This document shows, piece by piece, positions 35,567 to 44,961 of a stretch of DNA of 64,000 nucleotides. Each line of letters opens with the position of its first letter. Within the stretch, counting starts at the first letter, position 1. Source of the DNA: an uncultured Saprospiraceae bacterium (GTDB lineage Bacteria; Bacteroidota; Bacteroidia; Chitinophagales; Saprospiraceae). The stretch spans positions 62,001 through 126,000 of the forward strand of contig CALLWB010000013.1 in NCBI GenBank assembly GCA_938016265.1, read 5' to 3'. A model generated the notes under the pieces. The model was given only the letters and a program-made list of their open reading frames with translations, did not search any database and was not told the DNA's origin. The translations under genes and the position numbers were made by a program.

Positions 35567-35978
35567 AAATTTAAATTTTTTAGTTTTTAATTGTAAAAAA
35601 AATTGGGAACAATTAATATATCGTTAAGATACTACAAATTGTTGCTTAGTTAACAATTCCTTAACGGGATATTATAAGTTTTAATTGTCCAAAAAATCAA
35701 GAATTTCATCATTCAGAAGTAGGTAGTTTCAATTTTTAATCCTGTAATATAAATGTCGCCGATCTAATGTAAGTTGATTTATATGTCTATAAATCTGGTA
35801 ATTAATCGCATGTAAATTTGGCTCATGTAATTATTTTGATGCCGGATTTTCTTCCATGCTGTTTACTTATAGACATTCCAAAATTAGAACACACGTATCC
35901 CTTGTCACAAAAAAAATAAAATTTGTCGCGAATGCTTGATAGGTAGTAGGTTATATTGGGATCAAACAACGCAATATC
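35567..35978. other. Long intergenic region between divergent genes
   Basis: About 410 AT-rich bases. It holds one perfect 10-base inverted repeat, ATGTCTATAA (35783-35792) and TTATAGACAT (35867-35876), 74 bases apart. No exact TAnnTTTG promoter was found near either gene, and no RNA gene was recognised. Confidence 0.4.
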
Positions 35979-36590
35979 ATGAACACCAAAACCATCCTCC
36001 TACTTTTCGTTCTCTTCAGTTTTAACTTTGCTTTCGCGAATTCTGAACCACAACCTTTTCTGAAGGCAATGGTAAAAGGCAATATTGTTTTGAATAATGG
36101 AGAACAATTAGAAGGACGAATTGTCGTGCAACATTTGGAGGATATGGCACAGAAAATTGTTTTTTACGGAGATCTAAATATAAAATACACTTACGGCCCG
36201 GACCAAATTAAGTTGTTCTCCCTAAACTATGCTACTAGAAATGAAGAGGGAGAAGTCCAGAAAACGTGGAAGCATTTTGAAAGTAAGGGAGTACACCCTG
36301 CGTCCACCTCCAAAGTATTTATGGAGAAAAAAGCGTCAGGCACTTTATCGCTTTATACCTTTTATACCAACGAAATACCAAAAAACAGTTCTGTCAATTA
36401 TAGATTATTCATAGAAGGAAATACTTTACCATTTATGGAAATCATCGAAAAAGAATTTAATAAAACCGCTAAACAGATTTTTAGAGAATATGAGGAATTG
36501 ACTTACGCTATCGGTGAGATAGAAGGATATTCTTATGTTGATATGGATCGTTTAGTTCAAAATTATAATGCTTGGTTAATTAGACAATAG
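35979..36590 (+). CDS. Small exported protein of unknown function
   Basis: 203 residues with a clear signal peptide (LLLFVLFSFNFAFA). The mature N-terminus, KGNIVLNNGEQLEGRIVVQ, resembles the small beta segment at the head of the barrel paralogues at 32357 and 33290, but no barrel follows. Instead the second half is mixed, with a likely helical end (EKEFNKTAKQIFREYEELTYAIGE). No family recognised. A strong terminator follows, so it is monocistronic. Confidence 0.7.
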   Translation: MNTKTILLLFVLFSFNFAFANSEPQPFLKAMVKGNIVLNNGEQLEGRIVVQHLEDMAQKIVFYGDLNIKYTYGPDQIKLFSLNYATRNEEGEVQKTWKHFESKGVHPASTSKVFMEKKASGTLSLYTFYTNEIPKNSSVNYRLFIEGNTLPFMEIIEKEFNKTAKQIFREYEELTYAIGEIEGYSYVDMDRLVQNYNAWLIRQ

Positions 36591-36615
36591 AAATTTCTAA
36601 ATTAGATTTGTGAAG

Positions 36616-36648
36616 AAACTCCCTGCCGGTCAGCTGGGAGTTTTTTTT
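36616..36648 (+). terminator. Rho-independent terminator after the gene at 35979
   Basis: AAACTCCC (36616-36623) pairs with GGGAGTTT (36636-36643), followed by a run of eight T that starts inside the stem. Confidence 0.85.
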
Positions 36649-36756
36649 GTTAAAGACCTTCCCCAATATGAACTTTCTAATGGATGGATTGGGGTAAATG
36701 TTAGTTTTACCCTATTTTGTCACCAATTCATCATTATCCAATTATAACTGACCGGA

Positions 36757-38679
36757 TTGCAAATTTCAAAATGGACGATTTACTGTGGCTTGTTCTTTAT
36801 GGCTTGTTTGCTGATTTACTGCAATCAACCTTCTAGCTCTAGCATCTCCAACAACAATAATCAATTTCTCAATCTACATGATACAGTAGACTACGTAGGT
36901 ATGCAAACCTGTCGTTCCTGTCATGCAAACATTTATGATACCTACATTCAGACAGGAATGGGCCAATCCTTCGACCATGCGACCAAAGAAAAAAGTGCCG
37001 CCGTTTTTGACAAACACGCCGTTGTCTATGACAAAGACCTTAATTTCTATTACCATCCGTTTTGGAAAGATTCATCCCTCTACATTCAGGAGTACCGCCT
37101 GGAAGGAAAAGATACTACGCATTCAAGAATAGAAAAAATCAGTTACGTCATCGGCTCCGGACAGCATACCAACTCGCACTTGATCAATGAAAATGGCTAT
37201 GTCTACCAAGCCCCCATCACCTTCTACACACAAGACGGCAAATGGGATATGGCTCCTGGTTTTGAAAAAGGCGCTAGCTCCAGATTCTCAAGAATCATCG
37301 CCACCGAATGCATGACCTGTCATAATCATCTGCCAAAACAAACTCCAGGTTCTCAAAACAAATATGAGGAAGTCCCACAAGGAATTGAATGCGAACGTTG
37401 TCATGGCCCGGGAGAACTCCACGTAAAAGAGAAAATGGCAGGAAACATCGTTGATACTTCAAAATATGTCGATTACACCATCGTCAATCCAGCTAATCTC
37501 CCAGTAGAACTGGAAGTGGATATCTGCCAGCGGTGTCATCTTCAGGGAACGGCCGTGCTGAACGAAGGGAAAGACTTCTACGATTTTCGTCCTGGGATGC
37601 CGCTCAATGAAGTCATGAATGTTTTTTTACCAAGATATTCCAATAGTCACGACAAGTTTATCATGGCCTCTCAAGCAGACCGGATGCGTCTAAGTAAGTG
37701 TTTTACCGTAGGAAAAATGAGCTGTACCAATTGCCACGATCCACATAAATCGGTAAAATCGACTGCTATCGAAACGATGAATCAGGCTTGCCTCAATTGC
37801 CATAATGTTCCAAGAGAGGAAGTATGCCCAATTCCAATGGCAGAACGCAAACTAAAAAATGATGATTGTACTAGTTGCCACATGCCGAAAACTGGGAGCA
37901 TCGATATACCGCACGTTCGGATTACCGATCATTATATTGGTAAACCGATTGCAGAGGAAGAAAAGGAAGCGATTGAAGAGTTTATTGGTCTTGCCTGTCT
38001 AACGGATGATGCTCCGTCTGATCTGCTGATGGCGCAGGGGTATATCGCTTTGTACGATAAATTTGTGCCAGAAGCTAAAATGTTGGATTCTGCACGTTAT
38101 TTCCTTGATTTATCGACGGCATCTACCAAGGAGCGATTTAAGACGGAAGTTCATTATTCCTTTACCAGGAATGATTATGCACAAATTGTAAAACTGTCTG
38201 CTAGTGTTTCAGCAGAAGCGATTGATGATGGATGGACTGCTTACCGGATAGGGGAGAGCTACTCCAGTTTGAATCAATCAGATCGGGCATTGTCTTATTT
38301 TCAGAAGGCGGTGGAGCTGCGACCTTATAACCTTGACTTTAATAACAAGCTAGGCACCACTTACTTGAAGTTGAAGAATATTGATGCTTCAAAAAAAGTG
38401 TTTGATTTCATTCTGTCTGAAAACAAAAAACAACCAGTCGCACTAAACAACCGTGGATTCATCTACCTCCTGGAAGGAAACGCAACAGAAGCAGGAAACC
38501 ACTACGAAAACGCACTAAAACTTGATCCCGACTATGAAAAAGCCTGGATCAATAAAGTTGGATTGCTGGTAGCCACTAGAAAAATGCCAGCAGCAATGAA
38601 GCTTTTAAATGAATTGGCAAAGAGATTTCCTCAAAACCAAGAAATAAAGCAAATAAAAAAACGATTATCTAATTCATAA
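36757..38679 (+). CDS. Seven-haem cytochrome c with C-terminal TPR repeats
   Basis: 640 residues. Seven CxxCH haem motifs: CRSCH (52-56), CMTCH, CERCH, CQRCH, CTNCH, CLNCH and CTSCH, spread over residues about 50-375, in the arrangement of cytochrome c554-like exported redox proteins. Residues about 480-640 are TPR repeats (AYRIGESYSSLNQSDRALSYFQKAVELRPYN and similar), probably for protein contacts. The start is an unusual TTG at 36757: the frame is closed upstream by TAA at 36745 and there is no ATG before the hydrophobic leader. The leader ends at Cys22, so a lipoprotein is possible. The substrate is unknown. The MltA gene follows after 13 bases. Confidence 0.85.
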   Translation: MQISKWTIYCGLFFMACLLIYCNQPSSSSISNNNNQFLNLHDTVDYVGMQTCRSCHANIYDTYIQTGMGQSFDHATKEKSAAVFDKHAVVYDKDLNFYYHPFWKDSSLYIQEYRLEGKDTTHSRIEKISYVIGSGQHTNSHLINENGYVYQAPITFYTQDGKWDMAPGFEKGASSRFSRIIATECMTCHNHLPKQTPGSQNKYEEVPQGIECERCHGPGELHVKEKMAGNIVDTSKYVDYTIVNPANLPVELEVDICQRCHLQGTAVLNEGKDFYDFRPGMPLNEVMNVFLPRYSNSHDKFIMASQADRMRLSKCFTVGKMSCTNCHDPHKSVKSTAIETMNQACLNCHNVPREEVCPIPMAERKLKNDDCTSCHMPKTGSIDIPHVRITDHYIGKPIAEEEKEAIEEFIGLACLTDDAPSDLLMAQGYIALYDKFVPEAKMLDSARYFLDLSTASTKERFKTEVHYSFTRNDYAQIVKLSASVSAEAIDDGWTAYRIGESYSSLNQSDRALSYFQKAVELRPYNLDFNNKLGTTYLKLKNIDASKKVFDFILSENKKQPVALNNRGFIYLLEGNATEAGNHYENALKLDPDYEKAWINKVGLLVATRKMPAAMKLLNELAKRFPQNQEIKQIKKRLSNS

Positions 38680-38692
38680 TAAACCAATTTTT

Positions 38693-39916
38693 GTGCGATT
38701 AAACCAATTGATGTGGCTTCTGGCTATTTGTTTTGTAGCTTGCCAAAGCCCAACGAGTTCAACACCTGAAACACCTTCCGATACCCCCACAATCAGCCAA
38801 CAGGTAGACTCTGCCCAAGTAGAAGCCACCCCAAATTCACAAAAAAAAGAACCAACAAAAAAGGGAAAAAAGATAATTGGCCATGGTTTTGACTTTGAGA
38901 ACAATGGAAAATCACCAACGGTGGATCTAAAGTCTGTGTATACCAAGGAAAAATTGGATAGTATTCAACTGCTTTCTTTGGTGACAGATGATTTTAGGTC
39001 GGCACTTTACCAGAATAAAAAATACCTTAAAAAAGTCATTAACAAAAAAGGGCATAAGGTAGACGGGCTAAAATTTACCAATAAGGATCTGTATAAAACC
39101 ATGCGAAAAATCCGCGACCAAAAAACAGACGTCGCCATTACAGACCTGGTGGATGCCTACAAAATATACGGTGAAGACAAAATGGGGAACGTTCATTTTA
39201 CCTCCTATTTTACCCCCATCTTAAAGGTGAAAAACAAGCCGGATGAAGAATACAAATACCCCATTTATAAAAAACCAACCAATTGGAAGGGAAAACTGCC
39301 TACCCGCAAGCAGATAGACGGAGATGGAGTACTGAAAGGCAAAGGATTGGAATTGGCCTGGTCAAACAGCTTGGAAGATATCCATTTTATGATGGTCCAG
39401 GGCTCAGGATACGTTGAATATCCGGATGGCAGGCAAAAGATGATGCTGTACGGCGGCAAAAATGGCCATAAGTACGTGAGTTTGGGCAGATACTTGGTAG
39501 AACGAGGAGAAGTGCCGGCTGAGGAGATTTCGTTGTCTACCATCAAACAGTGGTGTGCTGAAAACCCTGATTCTGTAAAGACATTATTGTACCGCAACCC
39601 GAGTTATGTGTTTTTTACGCCTTCTAATACAAAAACAGTGGGAGCTGCAAATGTGGAACTGGCAGATCTGCACTCTGTGGCAGTTGACAGAAAATTGATT
39701 CCATTGGGGAGTATTTTACTTGGAAAGGTGCCCGTTTTAGATGCAGAAAACCATTTTTTGAAGCATGAATACCGACTCCTGGTTGCTCAGGATGTAGGAG
39801 GAGCAATAAAAGGATCTCACATTGATATCTATGCTGGAGTGGGAGAGCGCGGGAAGCGACTAGCAGATGCCATGCATCATTATGGGCAAATTTGGTTGTT
39901 GCTGCCTAAGAAATAA
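38693..39916 (+). CDS. mltA: Membrane-bound lytic murein transglycosylase A
   Basis: 407 residues with a lipobox (LLAICFVAC), anchored in the envelope. The start is GTG; the first ATG, six codons on, would remove the only positive charge of the leader. The MltA domain is present (FTSYFTPILKVKNKPDEEYKYPIY, LELAWSNSLEDIHFMMVQGSGYVEYPDG), followed by the 3D domain with LLVAQDVGGAIKGSHIDIY, which carries the catalytic aspartates. It cleaves glycan strands of peptidoglycan, forming 1,6-anhydro ends. Close spacing to the cytochrome gene suggests co-transcription. Confidence 0.92.
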   Translation: MRLNQLMWLLAICFVACQSPTSSTPETPSDTPTISQQVDSAQVEATPNSQKKEPTKKGKKIIGHGFDFENNGKSPTVDLKSVYTKEKLDSIQLLSLVTDDFRSALYQNKKYLKKVINKKGHKVDGLKFTNKDLYKTMRKIRDQKTDVAITDLVDAYKIYGEDKMGNVHFTSYFTPILKVKNKPDEEYKYPIYKKPTNWKGKLPTRKQIDGDGVLKGKGLELAWSNSLEDIHFMMVQGSGYVEYPDGRQKMMLYGGKNGHKYVSLGRYLVERGEVPAEEISLSTIKQWCAENPDSVKTLLYRNPSYVFFTPSNTKTVGAANVELADLHSVAVDRKLIPLGSILLGKVPVLDAENHFLKHEYRLLVAQDVGGAIKGSHIDIYAGVGERGKRLADAMHHYGQIWLLLPKK

Positions 39917-40076
39917 CTAAGTAGGTAGTGAATGGTGAAACAGGATTTTTTGAACGCAAAGTCACCAAGGTGCAAAGATATTATCGCACGGAGGTATTGT
40001 TAATCGTTAAGGAAGTATAGACATTTCTTTAGTCCCAAAAAATGCGACCTATTACTTTCTACCAACTACCAAAAAG

Positions 40077-40826
40077 TTACTTCAACCTTTTGTACATAGG
40101 AGATTTTAAAATTCCGATTCGATTCAAAAAATGAATGAAAGAGACGCGGAGTACGCCAAATCCATACTTTGTACTTCGTTTGAAATTGATGGAAGAGGCT
40201 TCTTCGAAGTATTTTGTAGGACAGGTGACTTCTGCGATACCAAAATCTGCGTAGATGATCTGAGAGAGCATTTCATTATCAAAAACAAAATCATCGTCAT
40301 TCTCATTAAAATTGATGGTTTCCAGAACGTCGCGGCTGAAGGCTCTGTAGCCAGTATGGTATTCTGACAGTTTATGACTGACCAGCAGGTTTTGCGATAA
40401 GGTCAGGAAGCGATTCGCAAAGTACTTATACAACGGCATTCCTCCTTTTAAAGCACCCTTTCCAAGTATCCGACTTCCCAGTACCACATCGTACAATCCA
40501 TTCGCTATGATGGTGATCATAGCAGGAAGAAGTAGCGGAGTGTACTGATAGTCAGGATGAAGCATGATGACTATATCACCTCCAAGTTCTAGTGCTTTAT
40601 TGTATAGCGACTTTTGATTTCCGCCATAACCCGTATTTTTTTCATGGCTAATAATATGCTTTATTCCAATTCGTTTACCGACTTCAATCGTATTGTCAGT
40701 ACTGCAATCATCGCATAATATAACCTCATCTACCAGGTTAAAAGGAATTTCATTATAAGTTTTTTCCAGGGTAAGCGCTGCGTTGTAAGCGGGTAAAACA
40801 ACTACAACTTTCTTATTTTTATACAT
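40077..40826 (-). CDS. Family 2 glycosyltransferase
   Basis: 249 residues of a GT-A fold transferase. N-terminal VVVLPAYNAALTLEKTY, nucleotide-binding ILCDDCSTDNT, and the metal-binding region VIMLHPDYQYTP are present, as in dolichyl-phosphate mannosyltransferase-type GT2 enzymes, but no transmembrane segment is evident. It probably transfers a sugar to a lipid carrier or polysaccharide. It is divergent from the GT4 operon at 41031, with which it may share a glycan pathway. Confidence 0.88.
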   Translation of the reverse strand: MYKNKKVVVVLPAYNAALTLEKTYNEIPFNLVDEVILCDDCSTDNTIEVGKRIGIKHIISHEKNTGYGGNQKSLYNKALELGGDIVIMLHPDYQYTPLLLPAMITIIANGLYDVVLGSRILGKGALKGGMPLYKYFANRFLTLSQNLLVSHKLSEYHTGYRAFSRDVLETINFNENDDDFVFDNEMLSQIIYADFGIAEVTCPTKYFEEASSINFKRSTKYGFGVLRVSFIHFLNRIGILKSPMYKRLK

Positions 40827-40889
40827 AGTTTGGCGTTAACATATCTTAGTCACAAGACTTCAAATATAATAGGATTTATTGAAGAATTG

Positions 40890-40897
40890 CAAAAGTA
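40890..40897 (-). promoter_or_regulatory. Promoter -7 element of the GT2 gene
   Basis: The minus strand reads TACTTTTG, an exact TAnnTTTG match, 64 bases before the ATG at 40826. Confidence 0.45.
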
Positions 40898-40918
40898 CTA
40901 TTTTGTTATTGAGATATT

Positions 40919-40992
40919 AAGTTATTGGGTTATTAAGTTACGAGGATATTAATACACTTAATAGTTAAATACACCTAATAACTCAATAACTT
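40919..40992. repeat. Intergenic inverted repeat (family also seen beside lepB)
   Basis: AAGTTATTGGGTTATTA (40919-40935) pairs with TAATAACTCAATAACTT (40976-40992), 16 of 17 bases, around a 40-base spacer that itself contains related words. Similar AGTTATTA-type words occur at 50726-50800 and 52481-52600. Confidence 0.6.
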
Positions 40993-40996
40993 AACT

Positions 40997-41004
40997 TAAA
41001 TTTG
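40997..41004 (+). promoter_or_regulatory. Promoter -7 element of the GT4-GT4-ribBA operon
   Basis: TAAATTTG, exact TAnnTTTG match, 26 bases before the ATG at 41031. Confidence 0.5.
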
Positions 41005-41030
41005 CAGGCCAACAACGAATCGACTATCGA

Positions 41031-42239
41031 ATGAAGATCCTTCAATTATGCAAGAAATTTCCATTTCCTCTTAAGGATGGAGAATCTGTTGCGGTTACCT
41101 ATTTGGCAAAAGCGTTAAGTCAGTTAGGTTGCGAATTGACATTGTTGGCGATGAATACCACAAAACATCCAGCTGATGTCGATAATCTTCCTGATAGTTT
41201 TGATCACTACAAAAACATTTACACTGTCAAAGTCGACAACGCGCTGCGAGTAACAGATGCACTGGTAAATTTAGCAGGATCCACCTCCTATCATGTTTCA
41301 AGATACAACGTAACCGCTTTTCGCGAATTATTAATCAAAGTATTAAACGAAGAAGAGTACGATATTGTCCACTTAGAGACCTTATATCTGACACCTTATC
41401 TAGCAACTATTCGTCAGCATTCCAAAGCAAAAATAGTATTAAGATCGCATAATCTCGAACATGAAATCTGGGAACGTGTAGCTAGTAATACCAATAATTT
41501 TCTAAAAAAAGCCTACCTCAATATTCAGGTCAACCGACTTAAAAAGTATGAGTTAGATCATTTGAATGCCTATGATTTAATGGTGCCTATTACTAAACGA
41601 GATGAAAATAGTTTGAAGCAATTGGGGCTCAAAATTCCATCACAAACTTGTCCAATTGGCTTGCGAATAGCAGATTATCCAGTGGTCCAACCTGATCCTC
41701 AAAAAACAATTACCTTAAGTTTTATTGGTTCTTTGGATTGGATGCCAAATTTGGAAGGACTGAATTGGTTTTTGGAGGAGATTTGGCCCAAGGTGATTGA
41801 TCGATTCCCTGACTGTGAACTGCACCTTGCTGGAAGAAACACGCCTGACTGGCTCCACAAAAAAGCCAGTAAAAATCTAATTGTACATGGAGAGGTGGAC
41901 AGCGCGCAACAATTTATCCTAAGCCATCCTGTCATGATTGTCCCATTGTTATCAGGTAGTGGAATGCGGGTGAAAATATTAGAAAGCATGGCCTTGTCCA
42001 GAGTAACATTGACCACTTCTATCGGTTTGGAAGGGATCGACGCAAAAGACAACATTCAAGCACTGATAGCAGACACTCCAGAAGAATTTGTTGAGAAAAT
42101 TGCTTATTGTTACCAAAATCCGAAAGCAATTAAAGAACTTTGTATCCAGGCACGAACGCTGATAGAAACAGAATACGATAATGTCGAAATTGCAAGAAAA
42201 TTATTCAAATCCTATAAAAAAATACTGGTAACCTCTTGA
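41031..42239 (+). CDS. Family 4-type glycosyltransferase
   Basis: 402 residues of a GT-B fold transferase. Its N-terminal domain begins MKILQLCKKFPFPLKDGESV, where the acceptor is bound; the C-terminal domain has ITLSFIGSLDWMPNLEGLNWFL, ELHLAGRNTP and the nucleotide-sugar loop VPLLSGSGMRVKILESMAL. Cytoplasmic, likely acting on envelope polysaccharide. Its stop overlaps the start of the next glycosyltransferase gene (TTGA), so the two are translationally coupled and probably act in sequence. Confidence 0.88.
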   Translation: MKILQLCKKFPFPLKDGESVAVTYLAKALSQLGCELTLLAMNTTKHPADVDNLPDSFDHYKNIYTVKVDNALRVTDALVNLAGSTSYHVSRYNVTAFRELLIKVLNEEEYDIVHLETLYLTPYLATIRQHSKAKIVLRSHNLEHEIWERVASNTNNFLKKAYLNIQVNRLKKYELDHLNAYDLMVPITKRDENSLKQLGLKIPSQTCPIGLRIADYPVVQPDPQKTITLSFIGSLDWMPNLEGLNWFLEEIWPKVIDRFPDCELHLAGRNTPDWLHKKASKNLIVHGEVDSAQQFILSHPVMIVPLLSGSGMRVKILESMALSRVTLTTSIGLEGIDAKDNIQALIADTPEEFVEKIAYCYQNPKAIKELCIQARTLIETEYDNVEIARKLFKSYKKILVTS

Positions 42240-43393
42240 AAATATTAATCTTAACATCGAGGTTTCCTTATCCTATTGTCAAGGGCGATAAGCTTAGAGT
42301 TTATCATCAAATCAAAGAATTATCCAAGCGAAATCAACTGGTGCTTTGTTCCTTAGTAGATGAGCCAATCCAAGAAAAAGACTTCCAGGAAATAAAAAAA
42401 TATTGCACTGAAATATATACGTTCAACCTGAGTAAGTTCGATGTATACTCCAACATGGCCAAATCGGTATTTAATGGCTTGCCTATTCAAATTAGCTATT
42501 TTTTCAAGACCTCGATAAAAAAGAAAATTCATCAGATCATAAGTAAAGAACAACCCGATCACATTTTTGTACAGTTGATCAGAATGACGGAATATGTAAA
42601 AGACGTTGATATCCCAAAGACCTTGGACTATATGGATGCCTTTTCCGCAAATACAGAACGGTGGGCTGGTCAGGCCAATCTATTTCTTAAACCAATTTTG
42701 AAGAGAGAAGCCAACAAAGTCAAAAAATACGAACGTAAGGTCTACGGGGATTTTGACAATAAAGTAATAATCTCAGAACAGGATAAAAAACTATTACCAA
42801 TATCCAAGGACATTGCTGTGGTCCCGAATGGGGTAGATCATGTATTTTTTAAACCGAAAGACCAAGGGGAGAAAAAGTATGATTTGGTTTTTGTTGGGAA
42901 CATGGGCTACAAACCGAATATTGAAGCCGTCAAATACCTGGTTCATCAAATTTTACCATTATTACACGCTGAATATCCACAAATCAAACTATTGATAGCA
43001 GGAGTTCGACCGAGCGCAGAAGTAAAACAACTGCAAAATGAACACATAACTGTCTCCGGATGGATAGAAGACATTAGAGATGCCTACGATAGTGCACTGA
43101 TATTTGTTGCCCCCTTGTTTATAGGAGCGGGTTTGCAGAACAAAATCCTGGAGGCAATGTCTATGGGACTCCCATGCATTACGACCACAATGGTTAATAA
43201 TGCAATTGGTGCAATTGCTCAAGAAGAAATAATTGTCGCCGATACAGCTCAGGAATTTGCCGATTCTATCCGAAATTTACTGGAAGATGAAAAAAAACGA
43301 GCATTGATAAGAAAAAAAGGACAAATTTTCGTTGAACACAACTTTAGCTGGACTACCTTTGTTAATAAATTAGAACATATCTTTACAACATGA
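42236..43393 (+). CDS. Family 4-type glycosyltransferase (sugar transferase resembling the PEP-CTERM/XrtA-associated group)
   Basis: 385 residues. It begins [24 protein letters not shown] and has the GT-B C-terminal segments [31 protein letters not shown] and [20 protein letters not shown]. The N-terminal pattern recalls glycosyltransferases of exosortase-associated clusters, though no exosortase is nearby. The start is TTG at 42236 inside the stop of the previous gene, with no good alternative. The stop overlaps the ribBA start by four bases (ATGA). Confidence 0.86.
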   Translation: MKILILTSRFPYPIVKGDKLRVYHQIKELSKRNQLVLCSLVDEPIQEKDFQEIKKYCTEIYTFNLSKFDVYSNMAKSVFNGLPIQISYFFKTSIKKKIHQIISKEQPDHIFVQLIRMTEYVKDVDIPKTLDYMDAFSANTERWAGQANLFLKPILKREANKVKKYERKVYGDFDNKVIISEQDKKLLPISKDIAVVPNGVDHVFFKPKDQGEKKYDLVFVGNMGYKPNIEAVKYLVHQILPLLHAEYPQIKLLIAGVRPSAEVKQLQNEHITVSGWIEDIRDAYDSALIFVAPLFIGAGLQNKILEAMSMGLPCITTTMVNNAIGAIAQEEIIVADTAQEFADSIRNLLEDEKKRALIRKKGQIFVEHNFSWTTFVNKLEHIFTT

Positions 43394-44598
43394 AAAATAC
43401 ATTAGATACAATCGAATCAGCGATTGAGGATATCAAAGCAGGAAAAATTATTATCGTAGTAGATGATGAAGATCGGGAAAATGAAGGCGATTTCATCTGT
43501 GCTGCGGAGTGTATTACTCCTGAAATAATCAACTTTATGGCTACAAATGGCCGTGGATTGATTTGTGCTCCATTGATAGAAGATAGATGTGATGAACTGA
43601 ATCTTTATCAAATGGTAAATGATAATACGGCTTTGCACGAAACGGCATTTACCGTCTCCATTGACCTGATCGGTGATGGGTGTACTACCGGTATTTCTGC
43701 GCATGATCGCTCCAAGACTATAAAAGCACTGATCGAAAGTAAAAATCCTGAAGATTTTGCTAAGCCCGGACATATTTTTCCATTGCGCGCTAAGCGGGGA
43801 GGAGTTTTGCGTCGCACAGGGCACACAGAAGCTGCAATTGATCTTGCAAAACTAGCTGGTTATTATGAAGCGGGTGTTTTGGTAGAAATCTTAAATGAAG
43901 ATGGAACTATGGCCCGTCTCCCTGATTTGTTTGTTATCGCGGAGAAGTTTGATTTGAAAATTATTTCTATCAAGGACCTGGTTGCTTATCGTATAAAATC
44001 AGAAACCTTAATCAAACGGGAAACTACCGTCAAAATGCCAACAAAGTATGGTGAATTTGAACTTGTTGCCTACACCGAACTGACGTCTGGAGACACCCAC
44101 CTTGCTATCAAAAAAGGAGAATGGGAAGCAGGTGATCCGGTTATGGTTCGTGTACATTCTAGTTGTGATACAGGAGATATTCTGGGGTCATTAAGGTGTG
44201 ATTGTGGTGATCAATTGCACTTGGCGCTGCGAAAAATTGAATCGGAGGGAAAAGGACTGGTACTTTATATGCGTCAAGAAGGACGTGGTATCGGTTTGGT
44301 CAACAAACTCAAGGCGTATAACCTGCAGGAGCAAGGCTATGATACTGTGGAAGCAAACATCAAACTAGGGTTTCAGTCTGACCAACGAGATTACGGAGTA
44401 GGTGCTCAAATTCTTAGAGATCTAAACATTACTAAGCTTCGCTTGATGTCTAATAATCCTAAAAAGAGAGTTGGATTAATTGGTTATGGATTGGAGGTCG
44501 TAGAAAATGTGAAGCTAGAGGTGGAACCAAATAAACACAACGAATTTTACCTGAAAACAAAAAGAGATAAATTAGGCCACAATATTCTACAGGAGTAA
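43390..44598 (+). CDS. ribBA: Bifunctional 3,4-dihydroxy-2-butanone-4-phosphate synthase / GTP cyclohydrolase II
   Basis: 402 residues catalysing the two entry steps of riboflavin synthesis. The N-terminal RibB half (about 1-200) has [26 protein letters not shown] and [13 protein letters not shown]. The C-terminal RibA half (about 205-400) has the zinc cysteines in [20 protein letters not shown], the [11 protein letters not shown] catalytic loop and [10 protein letters not shown]. Length is normal. It is unusually placed: its start overlaps a glycosyltransferase gene, and no FMN riboswitch is seen because the gene is internal to an operon. Confidence 0.96.
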   Translation: MKNTLDTIESAIEDIKAGKIIIVVDDEDRENEGDFICAAECITPEIINFMATNGRGLICAPLIEDRCDELNLYQMVNDNTALHETAFTVSIDLIGDGCTTGISAHDRSKTIKALIESKNPEDFAKPGHIFPLRAKRGGVLRRTGHTEAAIDLAKLAGYYEAGVLVEILNEDGTMARLPDLFVIAEKFDLKIISIKDLVAYRIKSETLIKRETTVKMPTKYGEFELVAYTELTSGDTHLAIKKGEWEAGDPVMVRVHSSCDTGDILGSLRCDCGDQLHLALRKIESEGKGLVLYMRQEGRGIGLVNKLKAYNLQEQGYDTVEANIKLGFQSDQRDYGVGAQILRDLNITKLRLMSNNPKKRVGLIGYGLEVVENVKLEVEPNKHNEFYLKTKRDKLGHNILQE

Positions 44599-44961
44599 AG
44601 TTGCTTAAATCAGTTAGGCTATTCAAATCTAATACCTCACTTATTAGATTAGGATAGCCTAAATACTGATATAGCCTTTTAAATAGTGTGCAAAATTAGA
44701 AATTCAATTATAGGTTAACTCCGTTGCGAGGAAATTTCTACTATGCGTGACAAATATAATATCTTTTAATTTATTAATTTATAAGTTTGAAGTAAATATT
44801 GTGACATGGAGAAATGGTGAATTCTTAGCTGAGTCCTTGTTGGTAGTGGATCGTATTTTCTTTACTTGTTGATTAGATTATTGGCAGATACCTAGATGGC
44901 AATTAGTTAATTTTCTGAAAAATAGGTACTATTTTGAGTAGAGAAGTACAGCTTTCAAAAA
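44599..44961. other. Intergenic region with a long imperfect inverted repeat
   Basis: About 360 bases between convergent genes. Just after ribBA, TTAGGCTATTCAAATCTAAT (44614-44633) pairs with ATTAGATTAGGATAGCCTAA (44643-44662), 16 of 20 bases; this is probably the operon's terminator although a T-run is lacking. The rest is AT-rich with nothing recognised. Confidence 0.45.

Noticed and set aside
39940-40020. Sequence GAACGCAAAGTCACCAAGGTGCAAAG as a mobile repeat
   Set aside because: It has an internal CACCAAGGTG palindrome but only one copy was noticed here, so no repeat can be claimed.
43390-43420. FMN riboswitch before ribBA
   Set aside because: The gene starts within the stop of the preceding gene; there is no leader in which a riboswitch could fold.
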